14,998 bases of DNA from JACRPZ01 sp040758255. GTDB lineage: Bacteria; Nitrospirota; Thermodesulfovibrionia; UBA6902. The position numbers and the translations under genes were made by a program. The stretch covers positions 1 through 14,998 of the forward strand of contig JBFLVX010000045.1 in NCBI GenBank assembly GCA_040758255.1, in the 5' to 3' direction. Shown one piece after another: positions 7,763-14,788 of this stretch; the stretch's first letter is position 1, and each line of letters opens with the position of its first letter. The notes under the pieces are model-generated. The model was not told the DNA's origin. It ran no database searches and saw only the letters and a program-made list of their open reading frames with translations.

Positions 7763-8133
7763 TATGCCTCCTTCTTTTTCATGCTGACAGAAATTCTGCG
7801 TCCCTTGCGAGTACGAGCGTTTGTTTTGGTTCTCTGCCCTCTTACGGGTAGTCTGAGTTTATGCCTCATGCCCCTGTAACTGCCGATATCCTGCAGCCTC
7901 TTTATATGCATGGTAAGCTCGCGCCTCATGTCGCCTTCGATTTTATATTCGCTGTCAATAACCGCCCTTATCTTCATCCCCTCTTCATCGGTCATATCCT
8001 TGACCTTTTTGTTAGGATCCAGACCTATATCTCTTATAATCTTCCTTGAAGAGGTTCTTCCGATACCGAATATGCTTGTAAGGCCTATCTCTATTCGCTC
8101 GTTGTTAGGTAAGTCTACGCCGGCTATTCTCAC
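7762..8133 (-). CDS. rpsM: 30S ribosomal protein S13
   Basis: S13 sits in the 30S head, contacts the P-site tRNA and bridges to L5 of the 50S subunit. It has 123 residues: MRIAGVDLPNNERIEIGLTS at the start, the helix-two-turn-helix region FGIGRTSSRKII, and the basic tail RGQRTKTNARTRKGRR. The start codon is GTG (8131-8133) with SD GGAGG 4 nt upstream. It is the first gene of the alpha-operon block (rpsM-rpsK-rpsD-rpoA-rplQ); I see no good promoter in the 45 nt before it, so it is probably read from the infA promoter and from upstream. Confidence 0.97.
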   Translation of the reverse strand: MRIAGVDLPNNERIEIGLTSIFGIGRTSSRKIIRDIGLDPNKKVKDMTDEEGMKIRAVIDSEYKIEGDMRRELTMHIKRLQDIGSYRGMRHKLRLPVRGQRTKTNARTRKGRRISVSMKKKEA

Positions 8134-8178
8134 TATTCCTCCAAGACTTTTCTATATTTAACAATTTTAACAAAAGTA

Positions 8179-8292
8179 TTATCCCTGTCTTTGTTTGTGC
8201 CTGGGATTACTGCATATTACCCTGACAACGCCTGCTCTTTTCACAATCTTGCACTTAGTGCATATAGGTTTTACTGAAGCTCTTACTTTCAT
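8179..8292 (-). CDS. rpmJ: 50S ribosomal protein L36, zinc-binding form
   Basis: L36 is the smallest 50S protein and stabilises 23S rRNA near the peptidyl-transferase region. The 37-residue frame begins MKVRASVKPIC and ends NPRHKQRQG. C11, C14, C27 and H32 form the CxxC...C...H zinc knuckle, so this is the zinc-bearing type. ATG 8292 has SD GAGGG 8 nt upstream. It lies between infA and rpsM, its standard place. Confidence 0.97.
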   Translation of the reverse strand: MKVRASVKPICTKCKIVKRAGVVRVICSNPRHKQRQG

Positions 8293-8323
8293 ATCTATTC
8301 CCTCTAATTCTTAACGTTTAGTT

Positions 8324-8542
8324 CTATTTAAATCTGTAAGTTATTCTGCCCTTTGTAAGATCGTAAGGCGACAGTTCTACCGTTACTTTATCTCCCGGCA
8401 ATATCTTGATAAAGTGCATACGCATTTTGCCGGAAACATATGCCAGTATCTTCTGGCCGTTCTCAAGTTCTACCTTAAACATCGCATTGGGCAGGTTTTC
8501 AAGAATTGTCCCCTGAACTTCTATCGCATCTTCTTTGGGCAT
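8324..8542 (-). CDS. infA: Translation initiation factor IF-1
   Basis: IF-1 occupies the A site of the 30S subunit during initiation. The 72-residue protein is one OB fold with all family blocks: MPKEDAIEVQGTI, LPNAMFKVELENG, ILAYVSGKMRMHFIKILPGD, KVTVELSPYDLTKGRITYRFK. The ATG (8540-8542) has no Shine-Dalgarno site: the 12 nt before it are a T/A-rich stretch right after a promoter -10 element. A very short or absent leader is therefore predicted. rpmJ follows after 31 nt. Confidence 0.97.
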   Translation of the reverse strand: MPKEDAIEVQGTILENLPNAMFKVELENGQKILAYVSGKMRMHFIKILPGDKVTVELSPYDLTKGRITYRFK

Positions 8543-8554
8543 AAAAAGTTAGAT

Positions 8555-8583
8555 ATTATAAATGCTTTCTATAATTTAGTCAA
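8555..8583 (-). promoter_or_regulatory. Strong sigma70-type promoter for infA, overlapping the end of map
   Basis: On the - strand a TTGACT -35 (8583-8578) and a perfect TATAAT -10 (8560-8555) are spaced by 17 bp, the best promoter in the window. The -35 lies in the last map codons. Twelve bases separate the -10 from the infA ATG; the likely start at the adenines 8550-8549 leaves a leader of only 7-8 nt. It would drive infA, rpmJ and the alpha-operon genes independently of upstream spc transcription. Confidence 0.72.
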
Positions 8584-9315
8584 GATAATCGGCCCGTCTG
8601 CTGTAATAGCTACAGTATGCTCAAAGTGCGCTGAAAGGCTCTTGTCCTTTGTCACCGCAGTCCACCCGTCGTTCAGGATAACCACATCCCATGTCCCCGC
8701 ATTCACCATCGGCTCAATCGCAAGGGTCATTCCTTCTCTTAGAAGCGGCCCCTCCCCGGATTTGCCGAAGTTCGGCAATTGCGGGTCCTCATGCAGCTCC
8801 CTGCCTATCCCATGACCTACAAAACTCCTGACTACCGAAAAACCCTCTGCCTCCACACTCTTCTGAATCGCAGCAGATATATCAAAAAGCCTGTTGCCCA
8901 AAGTCGCTTTACTTATCCCTGCGTAAAGTGACTCTTCAGTCACAGAGAGAAGCTTCTTCGCCCCGCTCGTTATTTCACCTACGGGAAGAGTCAATGCGGC
9001 ATCCCCATAGAATGATTTATAGTAAACGCCTAAATCAAGGCTTATTACATCGCCCTTCTTCAACCTTACCGCAGAAGGTATCCCATGAACTACCTGCTCA
9101 TTTATTGATGTACAGAGACTTGCCGGATACCTTCTGTACCCCTTAAAAGCCGGCTTTGCCCCTTTGCTCAGTATACAAGCTTCCGCATACTGATCGAGTT
9201 CTTTTGTGGTTATATCAGGGACTACAATCTTCTTTATACCTTCAAGAACCTCTGCCACAATATGGCAGGACTCGGACATCCTTTTTATCTCATCCTGTGA
9301 CTTAAGAATTATCAA
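8569..9315 (-). CDS. map: Type I methionine aminopeptidase
   Basis: MAP removes the initiator methionine from nascent proteins in the cytoplasm. The 248-residue protein has the pita-bread fold signatures and all five metal ligands: D94, D105, H167 (in VGHGIGRELHEDP), E200 (in AIEPMVN) and E231 (in FEHTVAIT); H77 in VVHGIP matches the conserved catalytic histidine. There is no long N-terminal extension. The start is TTG at 9315, giving MIILKSQDEIKRM as is usual for the family; no SD or better codon is present upstream, where a stop closes the frame at 9331-9333. It follows secY after 50 nt with no adk between. Confidence 0.95.
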   Translation of the reverse strand: MIILKSQDEIKRMSESCHIVAEVLEGIKKIVVPDITTKELDQYAEACILSKGAKPAFKGYRRYPASLCTSINEQVVHGIPSAVRLKKGDVISLDLGVYYKSFYGDAALTLPVGEITSGAKKLLSVTEESLYAGISKATLGNRLFDISAAIQKSVEAEGFSVVRSFVGHGIGRELHEDPQLPNFGKSGEGPLLREGMTLAIEPMVNAGTWDVVILNDGWTAVTKDKSLSAHFEHTVAITADGPIILTKL

Positions 9316-9365
9316 TATATGAGAATGTATTCAAAACCAAGCGCCAATTTGCAGAATGATGCTCT

Positions 9366-10673
9366 TCAGCCTTTCCTGCCGCGTATCCTGCCTTTTTTAA
9401 GGAAACCGTCATAAGAGCGTGTCACCAGATGAGATTCTATCTGGGAAATAGTGTCAAGGGCAACACCTACCACTATAAGAATGGATGTACCTCCGAAATA
9501 AAAAGGCACTTTAAAATAGCCTCGTAAAATATCCGGCAGTATACAGATACACGAGAGATAAGCTGCGCCTCCGAATGTAATCCTTGCGAGCACCTTATAT
9601 ATATAATCGGATGTTTTCTGCCCCGGCCTTACGCCCGGGATGAATCCTCCGTACTTCTTCAGATTATCGGCTATATCTACAGGATTGAATATTATCGCGG
9701 TATAGAAGTAGCAGAAGAAAAAGATCATGCTCACATAAAGAATTGTATAAACTATCGTCCCGGGGGTAAGCTGTCTTGAGACTGTCTGCACCCATGGAAG
9801 AGCAATGAAGCCCGCGATTGTTGCAGGGAACATCAGGATTGAGGATGCAAAGATCGGAGGGATGACTCCGGCAGTGTTTATTTTAAGAGGCAGGTGAGTG
9901 CTTTGTCCGCCGTACACCTTTCTGCCGACAACACGCTTTGCATATTGTACAGGTATCTTCCGCTGGCCCCGCTCCATGAAAATTATGATGCCTATTACAG
10001 CCACCATCATAACCAACACAGGGAGCATCATAAGAATATGCAGCTCACCGGATCTGATAAGGGCTACAGAGCTTATAATAGCATTCGGGAAACCGGCAAC
10101 AATGCCGGAAAATATTATAAGGGAAATACCATTGCCTATTCCCCTCTCTGTTATCTGCTCTCCAAGCCACATAATAAAGGCTGTGCCGGATGTCATGGTT
10201 ATCATCGTTATAAGCCGAAATTCCCATCCTGGATTCTGAACAAACGCGCCCTGCCCCATGCTCTCAATACCAACCGATATGCCAAGTGACTGTACAATAC
10301 TTATAAGCACAGTTCCATACCTGGTGTACTGGGTGATCTTCTTCCTGCCGCTTTCACCCTCTTTTGCAAGTTTTCCAAGTGCTGGGATAACAACGGTGAG
10401 AAGCTGAAGGATAATGGAGGCGCTTATGTAAGGCATTATCCCAAGCGCAAAGATGGTTGCTCTTGAGAGAGCGCCGCCTGAGAACATATCGAAAAATCCC
10501 ATGAGAGCGCCGCCCCTGTCAAGAAGAAACTTGCTCAGCTCTTCGCCATTAATACCGGGAGTCGGGATATGAGCGCCTACCCTGTATGCAGCCAACAAAG
10601 CGAGGGTAAACAGAACTCTGCTCTTAAGTTCAGCTATCTTAAAGATATTCTGGAAGGTATTTACAATGCTCAT
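9366..10673 (-). CDS. secY: Preprotein translocase channel subunit SecY
   Basis: SecY forms the membrane channel through which SecA or the ribosome passes exported and inner-membrane proteins. The 435 residues contain about ten hydrophobic segments (for example 20-33, 68-90, 118-135, 152-170, 183-202, 212-233, 268-290, 305-328, 365-382, 392-408). Conserved family blocks are YISASIILQLL (82-92), KEGESGRKKITQYTRYGT (104-121) and, in the cytosolic C5 loop, GGFIPGVRPGQKT (342-354), whose arginine matches the essential R357 of E. coli. The ATG at 10673 has no SD and is preceded by a 97-nt AT-rich spacer with a candidate promoter; the frame is closed upstream at 10689-10691. Confidence 0.98.
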   Translation of the reverse strand: MSIVNTFQNIFKIAELKSRVLFTLALLAAYRVGAHIPTPGINGEELSKFLLDRGGALMGFFDMFSGGALSRATIFALGIMPYISASIILQLLTVVIPALGKLAKEGESGRKKITQYTRYGTVLISIVQSLGISVGIESMGQGAFVQNPGWEFRLITMITMTSGTAFIMWLGEQITERGIGNGISLIIFSGIVAGFPNAIISSVALIRSGELHILMMLPVLVMMVAVIGIIIFMERGQRKIPVQYAKRVVGRKVYGGQSTHLPLKINTAGVIPPIFASSILMFPATIAGFIALPWVQTVSRQLTPGTIVYTILYVSMIFFFCYFYTAIIFNPVDIADNLKKYGGFIPGVRPGQKTSDYIYKVLARITFGGAAYLSCICILPDILRGYFKVPFYFGGTSILIVVGVALDTISQIESHLVTRSYDGFLKKGRIRGRKG

Positions 10674-10695
10674 TAAAGTAAAAGACAGTTATTAA

Positions 10696-10725
10696 ATTCT
10701 AAATATATAAATTGCTCGATCTTAA
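10696..10725 (-). promoter_or_regulatory. Candidate promoter upstream of secY
   Basis: In the AT-rich 97-nt gap between rplO and secY, TTAAGA (10725-10720; 4 of 6 to the -35 consensus) and TAGAAT (10701-10696; 5 of 6 to the -10 consensus) are spaced by 18 bp. The start would give a leader of about 15-17 nt without an SD. AT-rich DNA yields such matches by chance, so this is weak. Confidence 0.3.
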
Positions 10726-10770
10726 TGAAATATTTTAAGAATGAATTGAAGGGCTATAGATTCTTTAATC

Positions 10771-11208
10771 TTATATTAGCTCCAAACTTCCTTGTGCCTT
10801 GCTTATCTTTTCTCTTGCCGAGGCGCTGAAGGCATGGGCCTTTACTGAAAACTGCCTTGTCACCTCTCCTTTGCCAAGTATCTTTATCTTTCCACTTGTA
10901 TTCTTTATCAGCCCCTCATTCAAAAGGACTTCAGGAGTAATTACGGCTTCTGAAAGATTGTTGATTGAGCCGATATTGACAATAAAATATTCCTTCTGAA
11001 AAGTGCTTGTAAAGCCCCTTTTCGGAATCCTGCGCTGTAAAGGCATCTGGCCGCCTTCAAAACCGGCCTTGGTGCCACCGCCGGTTCTTGCCTTCTGTCC
11101 TTTATGTCCCTTACATGAGGTCTTTCCATGACCGGAGCCTACCCCCCTGCCAATTCTCTTCCTCTTCTTTCGGCTTCCAATTTCCGGCGCAAGTTCTGAC
11201 AGTCTCAT
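10771..11208 (-). CDS. rplO: 50S ribosomal protein L15
   Basis: L15 is a late-assembly 50S protein that contacts 23S rRNA through a long extended N-terminal arm. The 145-residue protein begins MRLSELAPEIGSRKKRKRIG and has the Gly/Lys-rich arm (GRGVGSGHGKTSCKGHKGQK, then ARTGGGTKAGFEGGQMPLQRR) before a C-terminal globular domain with VKAHAFSASAREKI. ATG 11208 has SD GGAGGA 4 nt upstream. It is the last gene before secY, the standard spc order. Confidence 0.97.
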   Translation of the reverse strand: MRLSELAPEIGSRKKRKRIGRGVGSGHGKTSCKGHKGQKARTGGGTKAGFEGGQMPLQRRIPKRGFTSTFQKEYFIVNIGSINNLSEAVITPEVLLNEGLIKNTSGKIKILGKGEVTRQFSVKAHAFSASAREKISKAQGSLELI

Positions 11209-11236
11209 CTATTCCTCCGTATCACTTTTCTCATTC

Positions 11237-11434
11237 TTATTTTGCGTCCTTAACATCTGTGACCTCAAGCATATGAGGAATCTTGTGAATCATTCCCCTT
11301 ATTGAAGGCACATCATCATGAATAACTTCGTGATGAAGTTTTCTCAGTCCAAGAGACGCAACAATCTTTCTCTGTTTTTCCGGTTTCCCTATTATGCTTC
11401 TTATTAAAGTTATCTTAATTCTCTTATTTGCCAT
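11237..11434 (-). CDS. rpmD: 50S ribosomal protein L30
   Basis: L30 is a small 50S protein that binds 23S/5S rRNA. The 65 residues show the family pattern ITLIRSIIGKPEKQRKIVASLGLRK, then HEVIHDDVPSIRGMIHKIPHMLEV. It is slightly longer than the usual ~60. The ATG lies inside the end of rpsE (11-nt overlap, rpsE TAA at 11424-11426) with an AGGA-type SD in the rpsE codons, so translation is probably coupled. Confidence 0.96.
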   Translation of the reverse strand: MANKRIKITLIRSIIGKPEKQRKIVASLGLRKLHHEVIHDDVPSIRGMIHKIPHMLEVTDVKDAK

Positions 11435-11933
11435 TATTTTCCTGTTTTTCCTCAGTTACAGCAGCTCTTTTTTCAAGGCTGGATTTATCTTTAAGATTTT
11501 GCAGCCCTTCCATGGTAGCCCTGACAGTATTCATCGGGTTTCTGCTGCCAAGTGATTTTGCAACAATATTGCGTATTCCGGCTACTTCCATAACCGCCCT
11601 GACAGCTCCTCCGGCAATAAGCCCGGTTCCCGGCCTGCCCGGCATCATAAGCACCCTGCCGGCTCCGTACTTGCCTATGATTCTATGCGGAATTGTGCCG
11701 TCCTTTACCGGAACCTTTATCAGAGACCTCTTTGCCTGTTCAACAGCCTTCCTGATAGCCTCGGGCACCTCGCCTGCCTTGCCCTTGCCAAAGCCTACAC
11801 TGCCTTTATCATCGCCGACAACTACAAGCGCGCTAAAAGAGAAACGTCTTCCGCCCTTAACGACTTTGGCAACTCTATTTATATATACAACTTTATCTTT
11901 CAGAGTAAGACTGTCAGGATTTCTTCTATCCAC
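11424..11933 (-). CDS. rpsE: 30S ribosomal protein S5
   Basis: S5 acts in translational accuracy and in unwinding mRNA at the 30S entry channel. The N-terminal double-stranded-RNA-binding domain has VNRVAKVVKGGRRFSF-type sequence (INRVAKVVKGGRRFSFSALV) with VGFGKGKAGEVPEAIRKA, and the C-terminal domain has GRPGTGLIAGGAVRAVMEVA, GIRNIVAKSLGSRNPMNTVR. About 169 residues. Two adjacent starts are possible, ATG 11936 and GTG 11933: the SD GGAGGA ends directly at the ATG but 3 nt before the GTG, the same spacing as rpsM, so I prefer GTG. The last ~20 residues are polar and not conserved. Confidence 0.96.
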   Translation of the reverse strand: MDRRNPDSLTLKDKVVYINRVAKVVKGGRRFSFSALVVVGDDKGSVGFGKGKAGEVPEAIRKAVEQAKRSLIKVPVKDGTIPHRIIGKYGAGRVLMMPGRPGTGLIAGGAVRAVMEVAGIRNIVAKSLGSRNPMNTVRATMEGLQNLKDKSSLEKRAAVTEEKQENNGK

Positions 11934-11963
11934 CATTCCTCCATAAAAAAATAATATTTATCA

Positions 11964-12326
11964 TTAAAACTTCAGTCCTCCCTTTCTTGCCGCATCAGCA
12001 AGTGCCTTTACCCTGCCATGATACACATATCCGCCCCTGTCAAAAATGACATCTTTAATTCCTTTATCTGCGGCTCTTTTGGCTATTAATTCTCCGACCG
12101 CTTTTGCCGAATTTATATTTCCTCCGGTAATAGCCCCGCCCTTTAATTCCTTATCCGTGCTTGATGCGTGAGCAAGCGTCTTCCCAGAGAAATCATCTAT
12201 TAACTGCGCATATATATGATCTATGCTTCTGAACACATTAAGCCTGGGCCTCTCCTGCGTGCCTACGACCTTCTTTCGTACCCTGCGATGCCGTCTCTTT
12301 CTTGCCTCTTCTTTGTTATTACTCAA
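11964..12326 (-). CDS. rplR: 50S ribosomal protein L18
   Basis: L18 carries 5S rRNA into the 50S central protuberance with L5. The 120-residue protein has a basic N-terminus (ARKRRHRRVRKKVVGTQERP), RLNVFRSIDHIYAQLIDD, and the C-terminal IKDVIFDRGGYVYHGRVKALADAAR-type block ending in GGLKF. The start is TTG (12324-12326) with SD AAGGGGG; rplF ends 9 nt upstream. An unusual start codon, otherwise typical. Confidence 0.96.
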   Translation of the reverse strand: MSNNKEEARKRRHRRVRKKVVGTQERPRLNVFRSIDHIYAQLIDDFSGKTLAHASSTDKELKGGAITGGNINSAKAVGELIAKRAADKGIKDVIFDRGGYVYHGRVKALADAARKGGLKF

Positions 12327-12335
12327 AGATCCCCC

Positions 12336-12878
12336 TTACTTCTTCCCGGCTTTTCCAGCCTTAAGCTTGATATGCTCGCCGTCATACCTTATTCCTTTGC
12401 CTTTATATATATCAGGTGGTCTCAGCGAGCGGATATTTGCCGCAACCTGACCGATCAACTGTTTGTCTATCCCCTGAAGTGTCAACATCACCTGTTTTTT
12501 ATCCACCTCTGCGCTTATGCCTGATGGAAGAGAAAACTCCACCGGATGAGAATACCCGATTGTGAAGATTATTTTATTTCCCTGCACCTGAGCCCTATAT
12601 CCAACCCCTCGAATCTCAAGCAGCCTCTGATACCCAACGCTTGCACCGGTAACCATATTCGCAATTATGCTTCTGGTAGTGCCATGCAAACCCCTCATCG
12701 CCTTTGAGTCTAAAAGCCTTTCTACAGTAAGGCTTTTGTCCTGCATAGTTACCTTCATATCGCGAGGAACGTCCCAGTTAAGAAGACCTTTCGGACCCTT
12801 AACAGCTATTGAGCCTCCCTGCACCTTTACATCAACGCCTTCCGGTATATTTATTGGATTCTTCCCTATTCTTGACAT
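12336..12878 (-). CDS. rplF: 50S ribosomal protein L6
   Basis: L6 lies near the factor-binding site and sarcin-ricin loop of the 50S subunit. The 180 residues form two similar L6 domains: MSRIGKNPINIPEGVDVKVQ and GPKGLLNWDVP in the first, then GYQRLLEIRGVGYRAQVQGN, YSHPVEFSLP and the C-terminal GQVAANIRSLRPPDIYKGKG with IRYDGEHIKLKAGKAGKK. ATG 12878 has SD GGTGGAG. The gene sits 20 nt after rpsH in the standard spc order. Confidence 0.98.
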   Translation of the reverse strand: MSRIGKNPINIPEGVDVKVQGGSIAVKGPKGLLNWDVPRDMKVTMQDKSLTVERLLDSKAMRGLHGTTRSIIANMVTGASVGYQRLLEIRGVGYRAQVQGNKIIFTIGYSHPVEFSLPSGISAEVDKKQVMLTLQGIDKQLIGQVAANIRSLRPPDIYKGKGIRYDGEHIKLKAGKAGKK

Positions 12879-12898
12879 GTTATCTCCACCTTACCTCA

Positions 12899-13294
12899 TT
12901 ACCACGCATAGCACAGTACCTCTCCGCCTACGCCTTCACGTCTGCAACTATCATCTGAAAGCACACCCTTGGATGTAGATATAATAGCTATACCGTAGCC
13001 GCCCATCACTTTAGGTATCTCATCTTTATCCACATAGATTCTTCTGCCGGGCTTGCTTATCCTCTGAAGTCCCGATATTATCCTGTCATCAGCATCAATC
13101 GTTTTCAGACTTATTCTTATAACACCCTGTTTCTTGTCTTTGAAAATCTTATATGCCTTTATAAAGCCTTTTTCCTTCAGAATCCTTGCTATCTCTATCT
13201 TCAGCTTTGAAGCAGGCACATCAACCTTTTCATGCTTCACCATACTGGCATTTCTGATTCTTGTAAGTAAATCTGCTATCGGATCTGTCATCAT
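12899..13294 (-). CDS. rpsH: 30S ribosomal protein S8
   Basis: S8 binds the central domain of 16S rRNA and in E. coli represses the spc operon by binding mRNA near rplE. The 131-residue protein begins MMTDPIADLLTRIRNAS and ends in the conserved GVGGEVLCYAW; GYGIAIISTSKGVLSD is the RNA-binding loop. Two tandem ATGs occur; the first has SD GAGG, which overlaps the rpsN stop region, so the two genes may be coupled. I could not identify an S8-binding element in the window by eye. Confidence 0.98.
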   Translation of the reverse strand: MMTDPIADLLTRIRNASMVKHEKVDVPASKLKIEIARILKEKGFIKAYKIFKDKKQGVIRISLKTIDADDRIISGLQRISKPGRRIYVDKDEIPKVMGGYGIAIISTSKGVLSDDSCRREGVGGEVLCYAW

Positions 13295-13306
13295 AATTTT
13301 TTACCT

Positions 13307-13492
13307 CTACCAGCTTGATTTTGTTACGCCGGGAATCATCCCTTTCAGTGCAAGCGACCTGAAACATATCCTGCACATGCCGAACTTTCTCAGGTAGCCA
13401 CGCGGCCTTCCGCAGATGCGGCATCTGTTATGTCCCCTTACCTGAAACTTCGGGGGCCTGTTGGACTTCTCAATAAGACATTTTTTAGCCAT
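13307..13492 (-). CDS. rpsN: 30S ribosomal protein S14, type Z (zinc-binding)
   Basis: S14 is needed for assembly of the 30S head. At 61 residues it is the short zinc-binding type, with C24, C27, C40 and C43 (CRICGRP ... CRIC) and the conserved GYLRKFGMCRICFRSLA and IPGVTKSSW end. ATG 13492 has SD AGGGAA. It lies between rplE and rpsH as usual. Confidence 0.98.
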   Translation of the reverse strand: MAKKCLIEKSNRPPKFQVRGHNRCRICGRPRGYLRKFGMCRICFRSLALKGMIPGVTKSSW

Positions 13493-13517
13493 TAATTCCC
13501 TCTCAGACTTTCAATTC

Positions 13518-14057
13518 TCATTTTCTGAACGGCATCCCCATATGCCTAAGCAAGGATCTGCCTTCCTCATTAGTTCCGGCGCTCGTTACAAATATAATAT
13601 CCATTCCATGCATGTTCGAAATTTTGTCATAACTGATCTCAGGAAATATGATCTGCTCCTTTATGCCAAGCGCATAATTGCCCCTGCCGTCAAAAGACTT
13701 AGGGGAGACCCCCTTGAAGTCTCTTATCCTCGGCAATGCAAAAGATATGAATTTGTCAAGAAATTCGTACATCCTGTCGCCCCTTAGAGTGACCCTGGTG
13801 CCTACAGGCATGCCTTCACGAAGCTTAAATGTGGCTATAGATTTTTTAGCTCTTGTAATAACGGCCTTCTGCCCTGTGATCGTGGTCAATTCTTTTACGG
13901 CCGCTTCAATAAGTTTTATATCCTGTATCCCTTCCCCCATGCCGACATTAAGCACTATGGATTTGATCTTAGGCACCTGCATGATGTTCTTATAGGAAAA
14001 TTCCTTCATCAGCGCAGGGATTATCTCTTTTTTGTATTTCTCCTTAAGTCTTATCAT
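13518..14057 (-). CDS. rplE: 50S ribosomal protein L5
   Basis: L5 binds 5S rRNA, contacts the P-site tRNA and forms a bridge to S13. The 179-residue protein starts MIRLKEKYKKEIIPALMKEF and shows KIVLNVGMGE-like (IKSIVLNVGMGEG), ITGQKAVITRAKKSIATFKL, REGMPVGTRVTLRGDRMYEF, and the C-terminal HGMDIIFVTSAGTNEEGRSL plus LLRHMGMPFRK. ATG 14057 lies 5 nt after the rplX stop with SD AGAGG. No oddities. Confidence 0.98.
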   Translation of the reverse strand: MIRLKEKYKKEIIPALMKEFSYKNIMQVPKIKSIVLNVGMGEGIQDIKLIEAAVKELTTITGQKAVITRAKKSIATFKLREGMPVGTRVTLRGDRMYEFLDKFISFALPRIRDFKGVSPKSFDGRGNYALGIKEQIIFPEISYDKISNMHGMDIIFVTSAGTNEEGRSLLRHMGMPFRK

Positions 14058-14062
14058 GCCTC

Positions 14063-14380
14063 TTATTCAGTAACCTCCCCGCACTTGTTGCATCTCCTGA
14101 TCTTCTTGCCGTTCTCAAGAATGGAGTGTCCTATCCTGGCAGGCTTATTGCACTTAGGGCATATAAGCATCAGGTTTGATCTGTGGATCGACGCCTCTTT
14201 CTCTATAATTCCGCCCTGTTTATATTTATTGTTAGGCTTCATGTGCTTTTTTATTATATTTACTCCTTCAACAATGATCCTGTCACGTTTAGGACGCACA
14301 TCAATTACCCTGCCTTTTTTCCCTTTTTCTGCTCCCGTCAGCACTATAACGGTGTCATTCTTCTTTATGCCTAAACCCAC
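14063..14380 (-). CDS. rplX: 50S ribosomal protein L24 with zinc-knuckle tail
   Basis: L24 initiates 50S assembly at the 5' end of 23S rRNA near the exit tunnel. It has 105 residues with an N-terminal KOW motif (DTVIVLTGAEKGKKGRVIDV, about 9-28) and the KHMKPN segment. The C-terminus has C74, C77, C97 and C100 (CPKC ... CNKC), a zinc-finger-like pair found in the longer L24 variants of several phyla. The start is GTG (14378-14380) with SD AAGGAG 5 nt upstream. Confidence 0.97.
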   Translation of the reverse strand: MGLGIKKNDTVIVLTGAEKGKKGRVIDVRPKRDRIIVEGVNIIKKHMKPNNKYKQGGIIEKEASIHRSNLMLICPKCNKPARIGHSILENGKKIRRCNKCGEVTE

Positions 14381-14419
14381 TGCGTCTCCTTTTTAGAAAT
14401 TGATATTATCAATTTTAGA

Positions 14420-14788
14420 TCATATAACTTCAGGCGCAAGCGACACGATCTTCATGTAATCTTTCCACCTGAGTTCCCTTGCCACAGGGCCAAATATTCT
14501 TGTGCCTATCGGATCCCCTTCGGCGTTTATCAGAACAACCGCATTCTGATCAAATTTTATATATGAGCCGTCAGGTCTTCTTAATTCTTTCTTCGTTCTG
14601 ACAACAACTGCCTTGGCAACAGTCCCTTTCTTCACAGTGCCGTCCGGAAGCGCTTCTTTTACAGCGACCACCACCTTATCGCCAATCCTTGCATAGCGCC
14701 TCAGCGTTCCCCCTACAACCTTGATGCACAGGACCTTCTTGGCGCCTGAATTATCAGCCACATCCAAAACGCTCTCTGACTGGATCAT
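14420..14788 (-). CDS. rplN: 50S ribosomal protein L14
   Basis: L14 sits at the subunit interface and contacts 16S rRNA helix 44. The 122-residue protein begins MIQSESVLDVADNSGAKKVL and carries GDKVVVAVKEALPDGTVKKG, VVVRTKKELRRPDGSYIKFD, NAVVLINAEGDPIGTRIFGP and a final KIVSLAPEVI. Its ATG overlaps the rpsQ stop by 4 nt (ATGA), with SD AAAGGGA in rpsQ, a classical coupled arrangement. A 39-nt gap leads to rplX. Confidence 0.98.
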   Translation of the reverse strand: MIQSESVLDVADNSGAKKVLCIKVVGGTLRRYARIGDKVVVAVKEALPDGTVKKGTVAKAVVVRTKKELRRPDGSYIKFDQNAVVLINAEGDPIGTRIFGPVARELRWKDYMKIVSLAPEVI

